Part shown: in pieces, positions 1 through 8,990 of the stretch | How positions within the stretch are numbered: position 1 is the stretch's first letter | How the letters are laid out: every line of letters begins with the position of its first letter | Source: a virus | Length of the DNA stretch: 64,000 bases | Strand: one strand, 5' to 3' | IMG/VR virus record: IMGVR_UViG_3300042010_000106 | Location: 1 to 64,000 of that record | Notes under the pieces: generated by a model | The model's input: the letters and a program-made list of their open reading frames with translations, nothing else | Database searches by the model: none | Told to the model about the DNA's origin: nothing | Position numbers and translations under genes: made by a program

Positions 1-1
1 A

Positions 2-241
2 AAACAGGAAGTGGTCAGCTCCGCAATGGAAGGACAACGTTTCCTGTTCACGTCAATTCGTGACGCTGAAGTACAAGCGTGGATTATTGCAAATGGTGGC
101 AAGATCGCAACGACAGTCAACCAAGCAACAACGTTGATTGTGAAAGACGAAAGCGCGAGTAACGATAAGACGAAAGCTGCTGTTAGCAAAGGGATTCCTA
201 TTGTACCAATAGCCCAATTCCGAAAGACTAACAGGATTTAA
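2..241 (+). CDS. BRCT-domain protein (5' end possibly cut by window edge)
   Basis: The frame is open to the left edge, so the start may lie outside the window; internal candidates are GTG at 11 and ATG at 26. The roughly 70 visible residues read as one BRCT domain: GQRFLFTSI, then helix AWIIANGGK, a strand with TLIV, and a C-terminal helix with a GIPIVPIAQF strand. BRCT domains bind DNA ends or phosphopeptides and commonly end NAD-dependent DNA ligases. Whether this is a ligase tail or a free BRCT protein cannot be told here. It sits 3 bases before the next gene. Confidence 0.75.
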   Translation, partial: KQEVVSSAMEGQRFLFTSIRDAEVQAWIIANGGKIATTVNQATTLIVKDESASNDKTKAAVSKGIPIVPIAQFRKTNRI

Positions 242-244
242 CCA

Positions 245-553
245 ATGAACATTACCGCCCGAGTTCATGAGTTGCGCAACAGCCGTAAATTTCCGAAGGA
301 TGTTTTGGTTGTTGAACACCACGAAAAAGAAGGGATTCCCGCTCGCATTAGCGTGATGCTTTACGGTGCTGGTTTAGCCGTGGCAACATTGGAGCGTGAT
401 GACCTGTGGCGTATTGCACACATTTCGAAAGACAACCACTATCGCACAGCAAAGTGGCCGGAAACGGTTACTGCTGCGCCCAACGTTGACGGCGCTCTCC
501 ATCTGATAGAGGGATTGATTGAGTGCGTCGTACAACACGACGGAGTTGCATAA
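245..553 (+). CDS. hypothetical protein, 102 aa
   Basis: Not recognised. A soluble 102-residue protein with no membrane segment or Cys motif. It has alternating strand-like stretches (VLVVEHH, ISVMLYGAGLAVATLE) and a C-terminal helix (ALHLIEGLIECV). Gaps of only 3 bases on both sides imply one transcript with the BRCT gene and the glycosyltransferase. Confidence 0.75.
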   Translation: MNITARVHELRNSRKFPKDVLVVEHHEKEGIPARISVMLYGAGLAVATLERDDLWRIAHISKDNHYRTAKWPETVTAAPNVDGALHLIEGLIECVVQHDGVA

Positions 554-556
554 AAG

Positions 557-1645
557 ATGAAAATTGCCGTGTACGCAATTGCGAAAAACGAAAGCCATAA
601 CGTGGTTCGTTGGCTGGAAAATATCAAGGATGCAGATGGGATCTTTGTACTGGATACAGGCAGTACAGACGGCACAGTTTCTTTGCTGGAACAGGGCGGT
701 GCAACGGTCAGTAAAATGTCCGCACACAAACCGTTCCGATTCGATCACGCACGTAACGAGGCGATGAACCTTGTACCTGAAGAATTCGACGTGCTTGTCA
801 TGTTGGATTTTGATGAAATGTTGATGAATGGCTGGCGCCAAATCATCGAAGAACAATTCACGTGTGATGCTGCAAACTACACGCTGATTTACGATCATGA
901 CGAACAAGGAAACGTAACAATTTCCTATCCGCGCATGGCAATTACTCGGCGTGGTATTGGTACATGGCAATATCCAGTGCACGAAGTTTTAACCGTGCCT
1001 GAAGGAACCGCAACGCAAGATATCACGCTGGCCTGCGTTCACTACGGCGAACCAAAAGCACCGGGTCACTATTTCGACCTGCTGAAAATGGCGCACGAAG
1101 ACGATCCAACCTGTGCACGTTCCGCGTCGTATTTGGCGCGTGAATATTACGGGATGCAGAACTGGCAAATGGCCGATGCGTTGTACCGGAAATATTTGGA
1201 GCTTGAAACATATGCCCCATTCAAATCCGATGCAGCACGCAAAATTGGCAGCATGTGTACGGATTACTACAATGCCGAATGGTGGTACAAACAGGCAGTG
1301 CAATACTGTTCTGACATTCGCGAATCGCATTGCGATCTTGCATCGTTTTATTTCAAACACAAACAATACGAACATGCCATCGCAAGTTTGCGTACGGCGC
1401 TCACCATCGAACGTCCCAATTATCGAATGATTTATTCGGATGTTTATTACGGCCCGATCTGGTGCCGTCACATGCTGCTGGCGAGTTACCAGCAAGCAGG
1501 GAATCTTCGTGAAGCGATCAAAATCATGCGTGAATTTCAGCAACCTGATTCGCCTATGACGGATGCACTTCGCGCTGACATTCTACTGCTTCAGCAAAAA
1601 GTACAGGATGCCTTCCATGTTTATAGCACTTGCTTGGGCGTTTAA
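557..1645 (+). CDS. glycosyltransferase family 2-like protein with C-terminal TPR repeats
   Basis: 362 residues. The N-terminal half is a GT-A glycosyltransferase: MKIAVYAIAKNES opening strand, nucleotide-sugar motif DTGSTDGT near residue 35, and a metal-binding DFDE (DxD type) near residue 93. The C-terminal half (about 200-360) is helical, with TPR-like units such as MADALYRKYLELE and HAIASLRTALTIERP. Family knowledge: such enzymes transfer sugars from nucleotide donors to proteins or glycans. Inference: next to head genes it may glycosylate a virion protein or modify a host surface sugar. Its last 29 bases overlap the next gene. Confidence 0.85.
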   Translation: MKIAVYAIAKNESHNVVRWLENIKDADGIFVLDTGSTDGTVSLLEQGGATVSKMSAHKPFRFDHARNEAMNLVPEEFDVLVMLDFDEMLMNGWRQIIEEQFTCDAANYTLIYDHDEQGNVTISYPRMAITRRGIGTWQYPVHEVLTVPEGTATQDITLACVHYGEPKAPGHYFDLLKMAHEDDPTCARSASYLAREYYGMQNWQMADALYRKYLELETYAPFKSDAARKIGSMCTDYYNAEWWYKQAVQYCSDIRESHCDLASFYFKHKQYEHAIASLRTALTIERPNYRMIYSDVYYGPIWCRHMLLASYQQAGNLREAIKIMREFQQPDSPMTDALRADILLLQQKVQDAFHVYSTCLGV

Positions 1646-3044
1646 AGACGACGAAGGCCACAAGGATCAATCCACGTGGCGTAAACGTTTGTCGAAGGCA
1701 GAGTTTTTGAAGCTGCCTAACGCCACGCGTAAACGTTATATCGAGCTGTACCCGCATTCCAGTCACCGCTTTTTGATGGCTGGCAAAGGGAAAGACGGTG
1801 AAGAAAATGCCGATGATTTCAGCGGACATTTGAAGAACATCGTTAACAGCAAAAAGACAGTCGTTCAGAAAGTGGAATCGGGTCGCACCAAACCCACTGA
1901 AGAATACATGCAGAAAAAGGCTGAAGAACGTCGCCGAATTGCCAAGGATATTTCCGACCATAACAAGTCGAATGCTTTGGTGATTAACAAAGCGAGTTTG
2001 GACGCCGTAGATCAAATCAAAGATGACGACCTGAAGAAAAGCAGCGTAGCAATTCGGCAGAATCAGCCTGTAATTGTTGATGCTGTTAAAAAGCAGGCAG
2101 AAAAACAACCGCATATGTATAAACGCGGTTTGGGCGTCATTAAAGATTTGTTGTCTGGTCAACGCGAACCAGAAGATCACAGCATTACAGAACGCCACGC
2201 AGCCGAACGCGTTATAACCGGTATTGCAACCATGGCAATCATGGGCGCTGGTGTTCTGGCGATGGGTGTAGCAGCGGCGCCTCTAGGCGTTCTGGCTGGT
2301 CGCCTGTTGTTCGATATGTGGTCGAAAGGTAGCGGCGGCAAACAATTGCGTGAAGACTTGCAAACGCTTGAACGCGCACGTGAGAAGAAACGCAAAGAAC
2401 GTTTGAAAATTGCCGACGAATACAACGACGATCAGGAAGAAGGGAAACCAAGTCAACCAAACGTTAAGCAGCCTGTATCCGATGCTGAGCGTAAACGTCA
2501 TGAAAAGATTCTGGCACGCAAGAAAGAAGGTAAATCGTTGTCTGATGCGGATAAAGAATTCGCAAAACAAATCAGTCTGCGCGATGCCCACCAAAAGCGT
2601 TCCAAATCGAAGTCGAAAGAATTGGCAGTTGCAGGCAACAATTTGCAGCCTCAAGGTTCGGAATTTGAAGAGCATGACGATACTATTAATTTAATCGTAG
2701 AGCAGGTTGCAGATATCATGCAATTCCACACTGCCCGCGATTTTAAAGATAGTCGCGACCATATGTTCTCCACCGCATCCGCATCCGATAGCACGCACCA
2801 CCAAATGGAATACCTGTTAACACTTGCACATTGCTACGGTTTCAAACCGAGCGGCGACGGCATGTATTTTCAGGGTATTGGCATGAAACACGTGAAAGAC
2901 ATTTTCCAAGGTTTGGGTTATTCGTACCAAGCTGAAGCGGACGGTGAAAAACACGTGCATACATTCAAAAAGGATGATGCTTTTGTTTCCATTGGTTCGT
3001 GTGACGGGCGCTATTACGTTCGCTATGATGGCGAATTGAGGTAA
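1617..3044 (+). CDS. hypothetical protein with a hydrophobic segment, probably virion-associated
   Basis: 475 residues from ATG 1617, chosen because AGGA lies 8 bases upstream; an in-frame ATG at 1608 and one at 1563 are weaker. It opens MFIALAWAFKDD. A long charged helical region is followed at about 202-238 by a glycine/alanine-rich hydrophobic stretch (TMAIMGAGVLAMGVAAAPLG) that could cross a membrane. Lys/Arg-rich coils follow, then a compact C-terminal domain (YGFKPSGDGMYFQGIG, YYVRYD). The region before it carries FSTASAS, resembling the AxAS motifs of the head proteins. Function unknown; not obviously a portal. Confidence 0.75.
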   Translation: MFIALAWAFKDDEGHKDQSTWRKRLSKAEFLKLPNATRKRYIELYPHSSHRFLMAGKGKDGEENADDFSGHLKNIVNSKKTVVQKVESGRTKPTEEYMQKKAEERRRIAKDISDHNKSNALVINKASLDAVDQIKDDDLKKSSVAIRQNQPVIVDAVKKQAEKQPHMYKRGLGVIKDLLSGQREPEDHSITERHAAERVITGIATMAIMGAGVLAMGVAAAPLGVLAGRLLFDMWSKGSGGKQLREDLQTLERAREKKRKERLKIADEYNDDQEEGKPSQPNVKQPVSDAERKRHEKILARKKEGKSLSDADKEFAKQISLRDAHQKRSKSKSKELAVAGNNLQPQGSEFEEHDDTINLIVEQVADIMQFHTARDFKDSRDHMFSTASASDSTHHQMEYLLTLAHCYGFKPSGDGMYFQGIGMKHVKDIFQGLGYSYQAEADGEKHVHTFKKDDAFVSIGSCDGRYYVRYDGELR

Positions 3045-3046
3045 AA

Positions 3047-3382
3047 ATGCTCTCATTTCTTTGCGATCCAACTGAGCGCCATTTGCCAATGCACCAACGC
3101 ACGGTAGTACACGTGTGTGACGGTGCTAAACGAATTGCGACACTCAGTGCAACCGACGATGAATCAGAAGATCGCAGCGAGTCAACCGCAATGTGGACGG
3201 CTCGCGTGCACCACAAACAATTCGATCCTTTCATGCACGATCATGAACCAAATGAAGAAGAAAACAACGTTCACGTTGCAGCTTCTGAAGAAGGTTTGGT
3301 ATCGCTGCACAACCCAACAAAAATGGACATTTCTTCTGCGCGCCAGTGGGTACGCGACGTATACACGGGAGCAAAAGATTAA
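3047..3382 (+). CDS. hypothetical protein, 111 aa
   Basis: Not recognised. The protein is acidic and rich in His, with DESEDRSES and HEPNEEENN runs and a possible C-terminal helix (SSARQWVRDVY). The start is 2 bases after the preceding stop and the stop shares one base with the protease start. It therefore probably belongs to the head-assembly transcript. Confidence 0.7.
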   Translation: MLSFLCDPTERHLPMHQRTVVHVCDGAKRIATLSATDDESEDRSESTAMWTARVHHKQFDPFMHDHEPNEEENNVHVAASEEGLVSLHNPTKMDISSARQWVRDVYTGAKD

Positions 3383-4191
3383 TGGAAAATCAATTCGAAG
3401 CAATGGCCTTTTCGTTGGGTGAGCCGCCTAGCGCACCGACTGAATTGCACGGCATTACAAAGAATGGTGATGGTTCCATTACCGTTAGTGGTGGCGTTGC
3501 AGGCGATCCGGGTGGTGCAAGTCATACGCTGGAAGCAAACATTTGGTTGCCGAAAGCTGCTGAATATCACGGGCTTTCAAAGGACATTAACGATTACATT
3601 CTCGTTCCTGTTCCTGCAATGATTACCGATCTTCCTAACACGAATGGTGACTCTGTTTCGCTTAAAGAATTCCTCGCATGGAACTCTGATTGCGGTCGCC
3701 AAGCGTACAAGACTTGGGAAGGTCGGCCAATGTACATTGAACACCAGCATTCGCCTGAATGGGTACGGGGTTTGATTCTCGGTTCCTATATGCGCCCAAC
3801 GCGCTTTAAAAACGTTCAGAAAATGGTGTTGCTTGCTGCATTGGATCGTACCCGCGACCCACAACGTGTTGCCCGTGTATTGTCACGTGAATTGAATACG
3901 TATTCCATGGGCATGTTTTATAGTGCTTATACGTGTTCCATTTGCAGTGCCCGTGCCGGTAAAGGTATTGGTTCGCCATGCCTGCATACACGCCCGCGCA
4001 AACCAACGTATCGTCAAATGGATGGACGTTTGGCTTATCGTCGTTGCGAAAACATTACTGGTTTTGAGCTTTCATTGCTTGAAAACTTAGGTGGTCGTAG
4101 CGGCGTTGATGGCTACCGTTCTGGTTTCGGCGATCCTTCTTACGTGTCTGCAATTGGTGACACAATTCTCGACCCTCGGAGTATGCGTTAA
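3382..4191 (+). CDS. prohead (head maturation) protease
   Basis: 269 residues; ATG 3382 overlaps the previous stop (TAATG). It has the layout of phage prohead serine proteases: GRPMYIEHQHS with the probable catalytic His (121 or 123), a following strand WVRGLILGSYM, LLAALDRTRDPQ, and the YSMG box with the probable catalytic Ser175. A CSIC and later Cys residues follow, as in several phage relatives. The family cleaves scaffold and capsid N-termini during head maturation. Its position directly upstream of scaffold-like and capsid genes supports this. Likely substrate motifs are discussed in the findings. Confidence 0.8.
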   Translation: MENQFEAMAFSLGEPPSAPTELHGITKNGDGSITVSGGVAGDPGGASHTLEANIWLPKAAEYHGLSKDINDYILVPVPAMITDLPNTNGDSVSLKEFLAWNSDCGRQAYKTWEGRPMYIEHQHSPEWVRGLILGSYMRPTRFKNVQKMVLLAALDRTRDPQRVARVLSRELNTYSMGMFYSAYTCSICSARAGKGIGSPCLHTRPRKPTYRQMDGRLAYRRCENITGFELSLLENLGGRSGVDGYRSGFGDPSYVSAIGDTILDPRSMR

Positions 4192-4301
4192 TGAAAGAAA
4201 TGAATAGTGGTTTCGGCGATAGCATCGGTTGTGACGAAATTGGTTGCGATGAAATCAGCGGTGTAGGCGAAGGCTGCACTAACGAAGAAGAATGGGTTTA
4301 A
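4191..4301 (+). CDS. short acidic peptide, 36 aa
   Basis: Starts on the last base of the protease stop (TAATG). Its 36 residues include a tandem duplication IGCDEIGCDEI and four Cys, with no hydrophobic segment. The tight coupling and an AAGGAAA ribosome site for the following gene at its end suggest it is translated. Function unknown. Confidence 0.5.
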   Translation: MKEMNSGFGDSIGCDEIGCDEISGVGEGCTNEEEWV

Positions 4302-4310
4302 GGAAATAGC

Positions 4311-4589
4311 ATGGAAACGCGGCGTTTTAAAGTAACTGCGTCAGTCAAAGGAATGACCGCTGACTGGCACAGACAAATAACGATGTCTAACCCACGCGAA
4401 AAGCTACGTATGACAATTGAAGCGTCTAAACGTTTCAGTAAAAGCGTTAAGGTCAGCATTGGTGATGGTTCAAAGGAAGATATTGAAACGTTTAATCGTT
4501 TAATGGAATCCAGCGTACCATTGAGCTATTACACAACGCCGCGTTTCGGCTTTAAACTCGCTACATTTGAATTCATTCTGCAACCGTAA
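4311..4589 (+). CDS. hypothetical protein, 92 aa
   Basis: Not recognised. A basic 92-residue protein (METRRFKVTASVKG start, Lys/Arg-rich centre) with a good AAGGAAA site 5 bases upstream. It is the last gene before a strong terminator, so it closes the protease transcript. Confidence 0.7.
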   Translation: METRRFKVTASVKGMTADWHRQITMSNPREKLRMTIEASKRFSKSVKVSIGDGSKEDIETFNRLMESSVPLSYYTTPRFGFKLATFEFILQP

Positions 4590-4638
4590 TTTATTGGTAA
4601 GTAGTGAATAACTGCTTAACCTCTGTGTGTTTACCTTT

Positions 4639-4677
4639 AGCCCACTCGGTGCCCCCGCCCGCGTGGGCTTTTTTTTT
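4639..4677 (+). terminator. factor-independent terminator
   Basis: AGCCCAC (4639-4645) pairs with GTGGGCT (4663-4669), followed by nine T. Placed after 4589 and before the unit starting at 4730. Confidence 0.85.
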
Positions 4678-4697
4678 GTCCAAAATTCTGTTTGGAC

Positions 4698-4706
4698 TAA
4701 TTTATA
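4698..4706 (+). promoter_or_regulatory. candidate late-promoter motif TAATTTATA
   Basis: AT-rich TAATTTATA stands between the terminator and the ATG at 4730. Similar TAATTTA/TAATTTT stretches precede the scaffold (about 5108), sheath (11652), structural (27631) and endolysin (40311) genes. This is an inference from recurrence only. Confidence 0.35.
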
Positions 4707-4729
4707 CCTATAGCGTTAAGGAGTTTGCT

Positions 4730-5092
4730 ATGAAAGTGTTCATCGCTTTAGCAGCATCACCATTAACGGAATTGCATTTGCCGCAAACATTCGATTTGAA
4801 GAGTTTGCGACACCATTTGGTAGACATTCCTGAGTTTCGACAAGGGAAAATCAAATGGGAAGTTCATTATGATTCCGTAGGCAATTCAAAGCCGCACCAT
4901 AGTGCACGTGTACAGTTAACCGGCGACATGGGAACGGGGTGGTTAGAACTCGTTTTAGGTGAACGCGCATGGCATTACACCGGCGAAACCGTCATTAATG
5001 GTGAAACGACAGATTACGAAGGCGATACCGCGCATTCATCCATTCAATCAGCGTGCCGAAAGGTTCGTGGAATGGCTCAAATGTTGTTGTAA
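4730..5092 (+). CDS. hypothetical protein, 120 aa
   Basis: The start is ATG 4730 with AAGGAG 7 bases upstream. A longer reading from 4604 would run through the terminator and is rejected. The protein begins MKVFIALAAS and contains strand-like segments with WHYTGETVINGET. It has no recognisable family. It stands alone between a terminator and the scaffold gene. Confidence 0.7.
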   Translation: MKVFIALAASPLTELHLPQTFDLKSLRHHLVDIPEFRQGKIKWEVHYDSVGNSKPHHSARVQLTGDMGTGWLELVLGERAWHYTGETVINGETTDYEGDTAHSSIQSACRKVRGMAQMLL

Positions 5093-5157
5093 TGTTTTTG
5101 TTCTTTGTAATTTTTTAATGTGAGAGACAATCTCATACCTTTAATGGGAGCTTAACC

Positions 5158-7044
5158 ATGTCGAAACGAAACTCGCAGTTGCGCGGAATCGTCGTGGCAG
5201 CCGACACCCAAGAACAGGCTTTGGATCATTTCCGTGCCGTTGCATCTGGTAACTACCAAACGCTCGAAAGTAAAGACGGTCAATACGCCTTTGCGACTTC
5301 GGACACGGTAGGCATTCAAATCATGAATCCGCTGAACGGCGAAGAAATGGTTGTTGTACCAGAAGACGAAAAACACGATATGGTCGCAACCGCATCCGCT
5401 GGTTCGGATATGGATGTTTTCTACAAAGTTTGTGCAAGTGGTTGCGGTTCTCACGTCATTGCCGATCAAGAAGAAATTCTGATGCAATGCCCGTCCTGCG
5501 CTTCCGCACTACCCCCAATGGAAGACGCTGAATTGAAAAACACACCTGCACAACCAGTCAAAGAAATTCTGCTTGCCGTTGCAAGTTCGCGCAAAGAAGC
5601 CGCCGTGGCTTACAAAGCGCTCGCTTCTGGTGATTGCGAAACTTTCACCGCTGAATGCGACGGCGTAAAGGTTATTTCTAACCAGCCGCTGACCTACGAC
5701 ATTTACAAAGGCACTCCTGCCGTTGCTGTCGATGGTTACGTACCGCAATTGGCCGTAGCTGCAAATGCTGAAGGCAAAATTCAGGCTCATTACCTGACCA
5801 CCGCTGCCACCGAAGGCACCGATGAACAATTGCACCTGATTTGCTCTGACGAATCGCCAATTTTCTGCCCTGCTACTTCGTCCGGTTTGGTCGATCCAAT
5901 CGAAGCAATGACCGAACAAGAACGTGCTGTTGCTGCCTCTGATTTCGAAGACGAAGAAGAGGAAGAAGAGGACGACGAAGAAGAATCCGAAGACGACGAA
6001 GAAGACGACGAGGAAGAGGAAGAAGACGACGAGGATGAAGACGAGGACGACGAAGACGAAGAAGAAGAGGAAGAAGACGACGAAGATTTGTCGTTGAGCC
6101 TCGCGTCTGAAAAGCCCGCGAAATCCAAAACCAAAAAAGGCGGCGTCCGTCGCAAATCCAAGGAGAAAAAAGAAGTGGCTACCGCATCTTCTACTCCAGC
6201 AGCGCCAGCCGTAGCACCAGTGGTTGAACCAACCGTTCAAACTCCTGCTGAAACTGTTCCGCTGACTGCATCGCTCGTTGCAATTGCATCCGCTGCAAAC
6301 GCAATGACTGACACCAGCGTTGAAGTTGCTTACGTTGGTTCCGTTCAAGGCGACAGCACTTGGTTGGCTTTCCACGACGGCGTGCCGTTTGCAAAAGCTA
6401 CTGCATCGAATGCAGAAAACCCAACGCAATTTGCTGATGCTTCTTTTGGTCGCGCTTTCAAAGCACTCGCATCTGAACAAGGTGTGCAGGCTGCAATGGA
6501 ACAGATGAAGTTCGAAGAAATTCGTCCAGTCGTCAACGTTGATCAATTGGTTGCTGCACAAATCGAAACCCGCGTTCAAGAAGCTACCGCCGAAATTGCA
6601 CAAGCTGCAACTCGCGATACCGAAGAACTCGCACAACGTTTCGAAGCTGCAATCGCAACCGCCGCACAGGGCATCAATCGTGGTTTCTTCCCTGATCTGA
6701 AAAACCCTGTTCGTTTGGCTCTCGCTTCTACCCTCGAATCCCTCGGTTTTGAAGGTGGCGACGAACTGCTGCAACGTGCGTTCGCTGATCACGCCGACGA
6801 TCACCACAAGCAAATCCTCGCGAAAGCTTGTGAAATCATGAAGTTTGATCTGACCGTGCAAAATCAATTGGCAACAGCCATCAACGACGTACAAGAAGTG
6901 AGCGTAGCAACTGCTGCGTCCATGAGCATTGGCCGTCCGGTTAGCCAGCCAGTTAAACCACACGTAAAACCGGAACAGGAAATTGCTACCGCAGCTTCTG
7001 TCCCTACTGACTTTGCCGCCAAACTGGCGACCCTGCGTTTCTAA
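5158..7044 (+). CDS. probable head scaffold / prohead core protein with long acidic tract
   Basis: 628 residues. N-terminal half: a zinc-ribbon-like set CxxxC...CPSC (about 92-114) within repeated small-domain sequence. Residues about 262-310 are almost only Asp, Glu and Ser, then a basic patch (about 318-340), then an Ala-rich helical C-terminal half. The pattern [V/L/I]A-x-AS or xALAS occurs about 13 times (near residues 30, 80, 143, 157, 261, 317, 344, 378, 417, 440, 524, 588, 614). Between protease and capsid genes, an acidic, repetitive, Ala-rich protein is expected to be the scaffold degraded at maturation. No homologue was recognised by sequence alone. Confidence 0.7.
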   Translation: MSKRNSQLRGIVVAADTQEQALDHFRAVASGNYQTLESKDGQYAFATSDTVGIQIMNPLNGEEMVVVPEDEKHDMVATASAGSDMDVFYKVCASGCGSHVIADQEEILMQCPSCASALPPMEDAELKNTPAQPVKEILLAVASSRKEAAVAYKALASGDCETFTAECDGVKVISNQPLTYDIYKGTPAVAVDGYVPQLAVAANAEGKIQAHYLTTAATEGTDEQLHLICSDESPIFCPATSSGLVDPIEAMTEQERAVAASDFEDEEEEEEDDEEESEDDEEDDEEEEEDDEDEDEDDEDEEEEEEDDEDLSLSLASEKPAKSKTKKGGVRRKSKEKKEVATASSTPAAPAVAPVVEPTVQTPAETVPLTASLVAIASAANAMTDTSVEVAYVGSVQGDSTWLAFHDGVPFAKATASNAENPTQFADASFGRAFKALASEQGVQAAMEQMKFEEIRPVVNVDQLVAAQIETRVQEATAEIAQAATRDTEELAQRFEAAIATAAQGINRGFFPDLKNPVRLALASTLESLGFEGGDELLQRAFADHADDHHKQILAKACEIMKFDLTVQNQLATAINDVQEVSVATAASMSIGRPVSQPVKPHVKPEQEIATAASVPTDFAAKLATLRF

Positions 7045-7057
7045 TCGGAGAAATACC

Positions 7058-7795
7058 ATGCTCGTACAAAAATACACTCGTTTTCACAACACCGAACACC
7101 GCGACGTTGAGCCGGGCGTTATCATCGAAGAAGAAGGTATCGCACTGGTTTACTCGCACGTCGGCAACAAAACCTACGTAAAACCTTCGACTGGCGCAGC
7201 CGGTGAAGTGTTCGCAGGTTTCTCCCTGTCGCGTAACAGCCCACCACGTTATCTGCCACGCGTTATCACTGACGTTGTTGTTCCAGAAAGCGGCGTTGTT
7301 GATCTGGCCCGTGTTCCACTGAATGGTCAAATCCTCGTGAAAATCGCGGGCGATGTACAAACCATTTCCGCCAACGCTCCGGCTGCTGGTTCGGTTCAAC
7401 TGGTTGGTCAAAAACTGTTTTTCTTCACCGGCACCCCAGCCGATGGCGCTACCCCGGCAGTACCGGGCGATCAAGGTCACGAACTTTACGTTCAATTCGT
7501 TTACGAACCAAGCGTAATGGAAGCTCGCACCATTATCGGTGATGCTCCAATCGGCGGCCTGCCTTCGACCTATCAGGAACGCATCGGCGTTACTGCTCGC
7601 ACCGAACAAGTAGGTACTACCTACTACGACGCTTCGAAAGATTGGTCTGGTGTTACTCACCCTCGTTTGGGCGTTGACGGCAAACTGACCACCGATGGCA
7701 GCGGCACCCTGCTTACACAGTGCATCGTAATGGGTGGCCCTGTGGGTGACGCAGCTTCCTACGGCGCTCTGCCAGTCAAAGTAATCGCGGCTTAA
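7058..7795 (+). CDS. probable capsid decoration / head stabilisation protein
   Basis: 245 residues from ATG 7058 (CGGAG 7 bases upstream). The sequence is beta-rich with many short strands (GVIIEEEGIALVY, GQILVKIAGDV, GHELYVQFVYEP) and few helices. Its place between scaffold and major capsid genes is that of decoration or cement proteins. It lacks the AxAS motifs found in the scaffold, consistent with joining the shell after proteolysis. Function is inferred from position and composition. Confidence 0.65.
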   Translation: MLVQKYTRFHNTEHRDVEPGVIIEEEGIALVYSHVGNKTYVKPSTGAAGEVFAGFSLSRNSPPRYLPRVITDVVVPESGVVDLARVPLNGQILVKIAGDVQTISANAPAAGSVQLVGQKLFFFTGTPADGATPAVPGDQGHELYVQFVYEPSVMEARTIIGDAPIGGLPSTYQERIGVTARTEQVGTTYYDASKDWSGVTHPRLGVDGKLTTDGSGTLLTQCIVMGGPVGDAASYGALPVKVIAA

Positions 7796-7838
7796 TTCGC
7801 GATACAAAAAATTCTTTTCTTTTTGGAGTAACACCAGC

Positions 7839-8921
7839 ATGACTACTGCATTCAAAAGCGCTCGTATGGTACTGAAGAACGGCGCCCCACTCGAAGACCT
7901 GCGCTTCGGTAAGGGCCGCGAAATGGCTCTGTCGGCTTCGACCGGCGAGTTCAACGCCAGCGACAAGAAAGACCTTGCCCGCCAAATCGGCAACCTGATG
8001 GCCGCTTTCGCTTCCGGCGAAATCGTTCAACAAAAAGACGAAATCGCTGTTGCGAACCATCGCGAAATTCTCGCTGACGCACTGGCTTCCGAAGCAAACT
8101 GGAAAGCGTTGGGCGCGAACATCGCTCAACAAATTTACGAACAAGCAGACCGCGACGGTTTCCTGCGTAAAATTTCCGTAGGTAACACTCTGCGTCAAGG
8201 TGAAGTGCAGCGCGTTCCAATGCCTCCGCACGATACCTTCGCTGTAATCGCCACCGCTAACGCTGGTGTTGGTTATCAGCACATTCGCCAGAAAGTTTTC
8301 CAGCCTGAAGAATTCGAAATCATCGCCAACGTGCGCGTTTCGCAACTCGACATGCAACAAGTGAACGGCGATCTGCTGGAACACGCTTACAACGATGGTC
8401 TGCAAAGCATCATGGTTGCCGAAGACAAACTGTGGAAAAAAGCTGCCGATATGACCGTGGGTGTTGTTAACCCACTGGAATACATCGCCGGTGAACTGAC
8501 CACCAAAAACCTCGGCAAACTGCGTCAAGCCGTAGCCCAATGGAACCTGCCAGCTTCGACCGCGATTATCGCGAACGATTACTGGTCGGACATCATCGGT
8601 TCGAACGATTTCGCAACCTTCCTCGATCCAATCACCAAATACGATCTGGCCCTGAACGGCCAACTCGGTACGCTGGTTGGTCTGAACCTGATCACTGACG
8701 CATTCCGTCAGCCGAATCAGAAGGTTCTGAACAAAGGCGAAATCTACGTTGTTTCCGACGCACAAAACCACGCTGCATATTCGACCCGTGGCGGCATCAC
8801 CTCCACTCCAGTAGACGGCGCCTTCGAAGGCACCACTTCGAAAGGTTGGTTGCTGAGCGAAATGTTCTCGTTCATCCTGACCAACAACCGTTCGGTTGCT
8901 AAAGGTCAGCGTCTGATCTAA
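7839..8921 (+). CDS. major capsid protein (HK97 fold)
   Basis: 360 residues, with a strong TTTTTGGAG site. The family pattern is visible: a charged helical N-terminal region, then a body with REVQRVPM-like strands (GEVQRVPMPPHDTF), the E-loop/P-domain region EEFEIIANVRVSQLD, a long helix with EHAYNDGLQSIMVAEDKLW, and C-terminal strands GEIYVVSD and SKGWLLSEMFSFIL. ALSAS (30-34), AAFAS (55-59) and DALAS (80-84) lie in the N-terminal region where maturation cleavage is usual. Codon use and strong spacing fit the most abundant virion protein. Confidence 0.85.
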   Translation: MTTAFKSARMVLKNGAPLEDLRFGKGREMALSASTGEFNASDKKDLARQIGNLMAAFASGEIVQQKDEIAVANHREILADALASEANWKALGANIAQQIYEQADRDGFLRKISVGNTLRQGEVQRVPMPPHDTFAVIATANAGVGYQHIRQKVFQPEEFEIIANVRVSQLDMQQVNGDLLEHAYNDGLQSIMVAEDKLWKKAADMTVGVVNPLEYIAGELTTKNLGKLRQAVAQWNLPASTAIIANDYWSDIIGSNDFATFLDPITKYDLALNGQLGTLVGLNLITDAFRQPNQKVLNKGEIYVVSDAQNHAAYSTRGGITSTPVDGAFEGTTSKGWLLSEMFSFILTNNRSVAKGQRLI

Positions 8922-8934
8922 CTTTACTCTCCGG

Positions 8935-8966
8935 CGTGGTAATTAGGAGCGCCCCTGATTACCACG
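8935..8966 (+). other. perfect hairpin after the capsid gene
   Basis: CGTGGTAAT (8935-8943) pairs perfectly with ATTACCACG (8958-8966). No T tract follows. It may be a processing or mRNA-stabilising hairpin behind the capsid gene rather than a terminator. Confidence 0.6.
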
Positions 8967-8990
8967 TTAGAAACACTTTGGAGAATAAAG

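Noticed and set aside
4604-4729. Longer 162-residue start for the 4730 gene
   Set aside because: It would translate through the terminator hairpin and has no ribosome site; ATG 4730 has AAGGAG.
5509-7077. Long minus-strand open frame (about 522 codons) opposite the scaffold gene, plus a poly-Ser frame around 5790-6161
   Set aside because: It is the mirror of Glu/Asp/Ala codons in the acidic gene; no ribosome site, low-complexity product, and all convincing genes are on the + strand.
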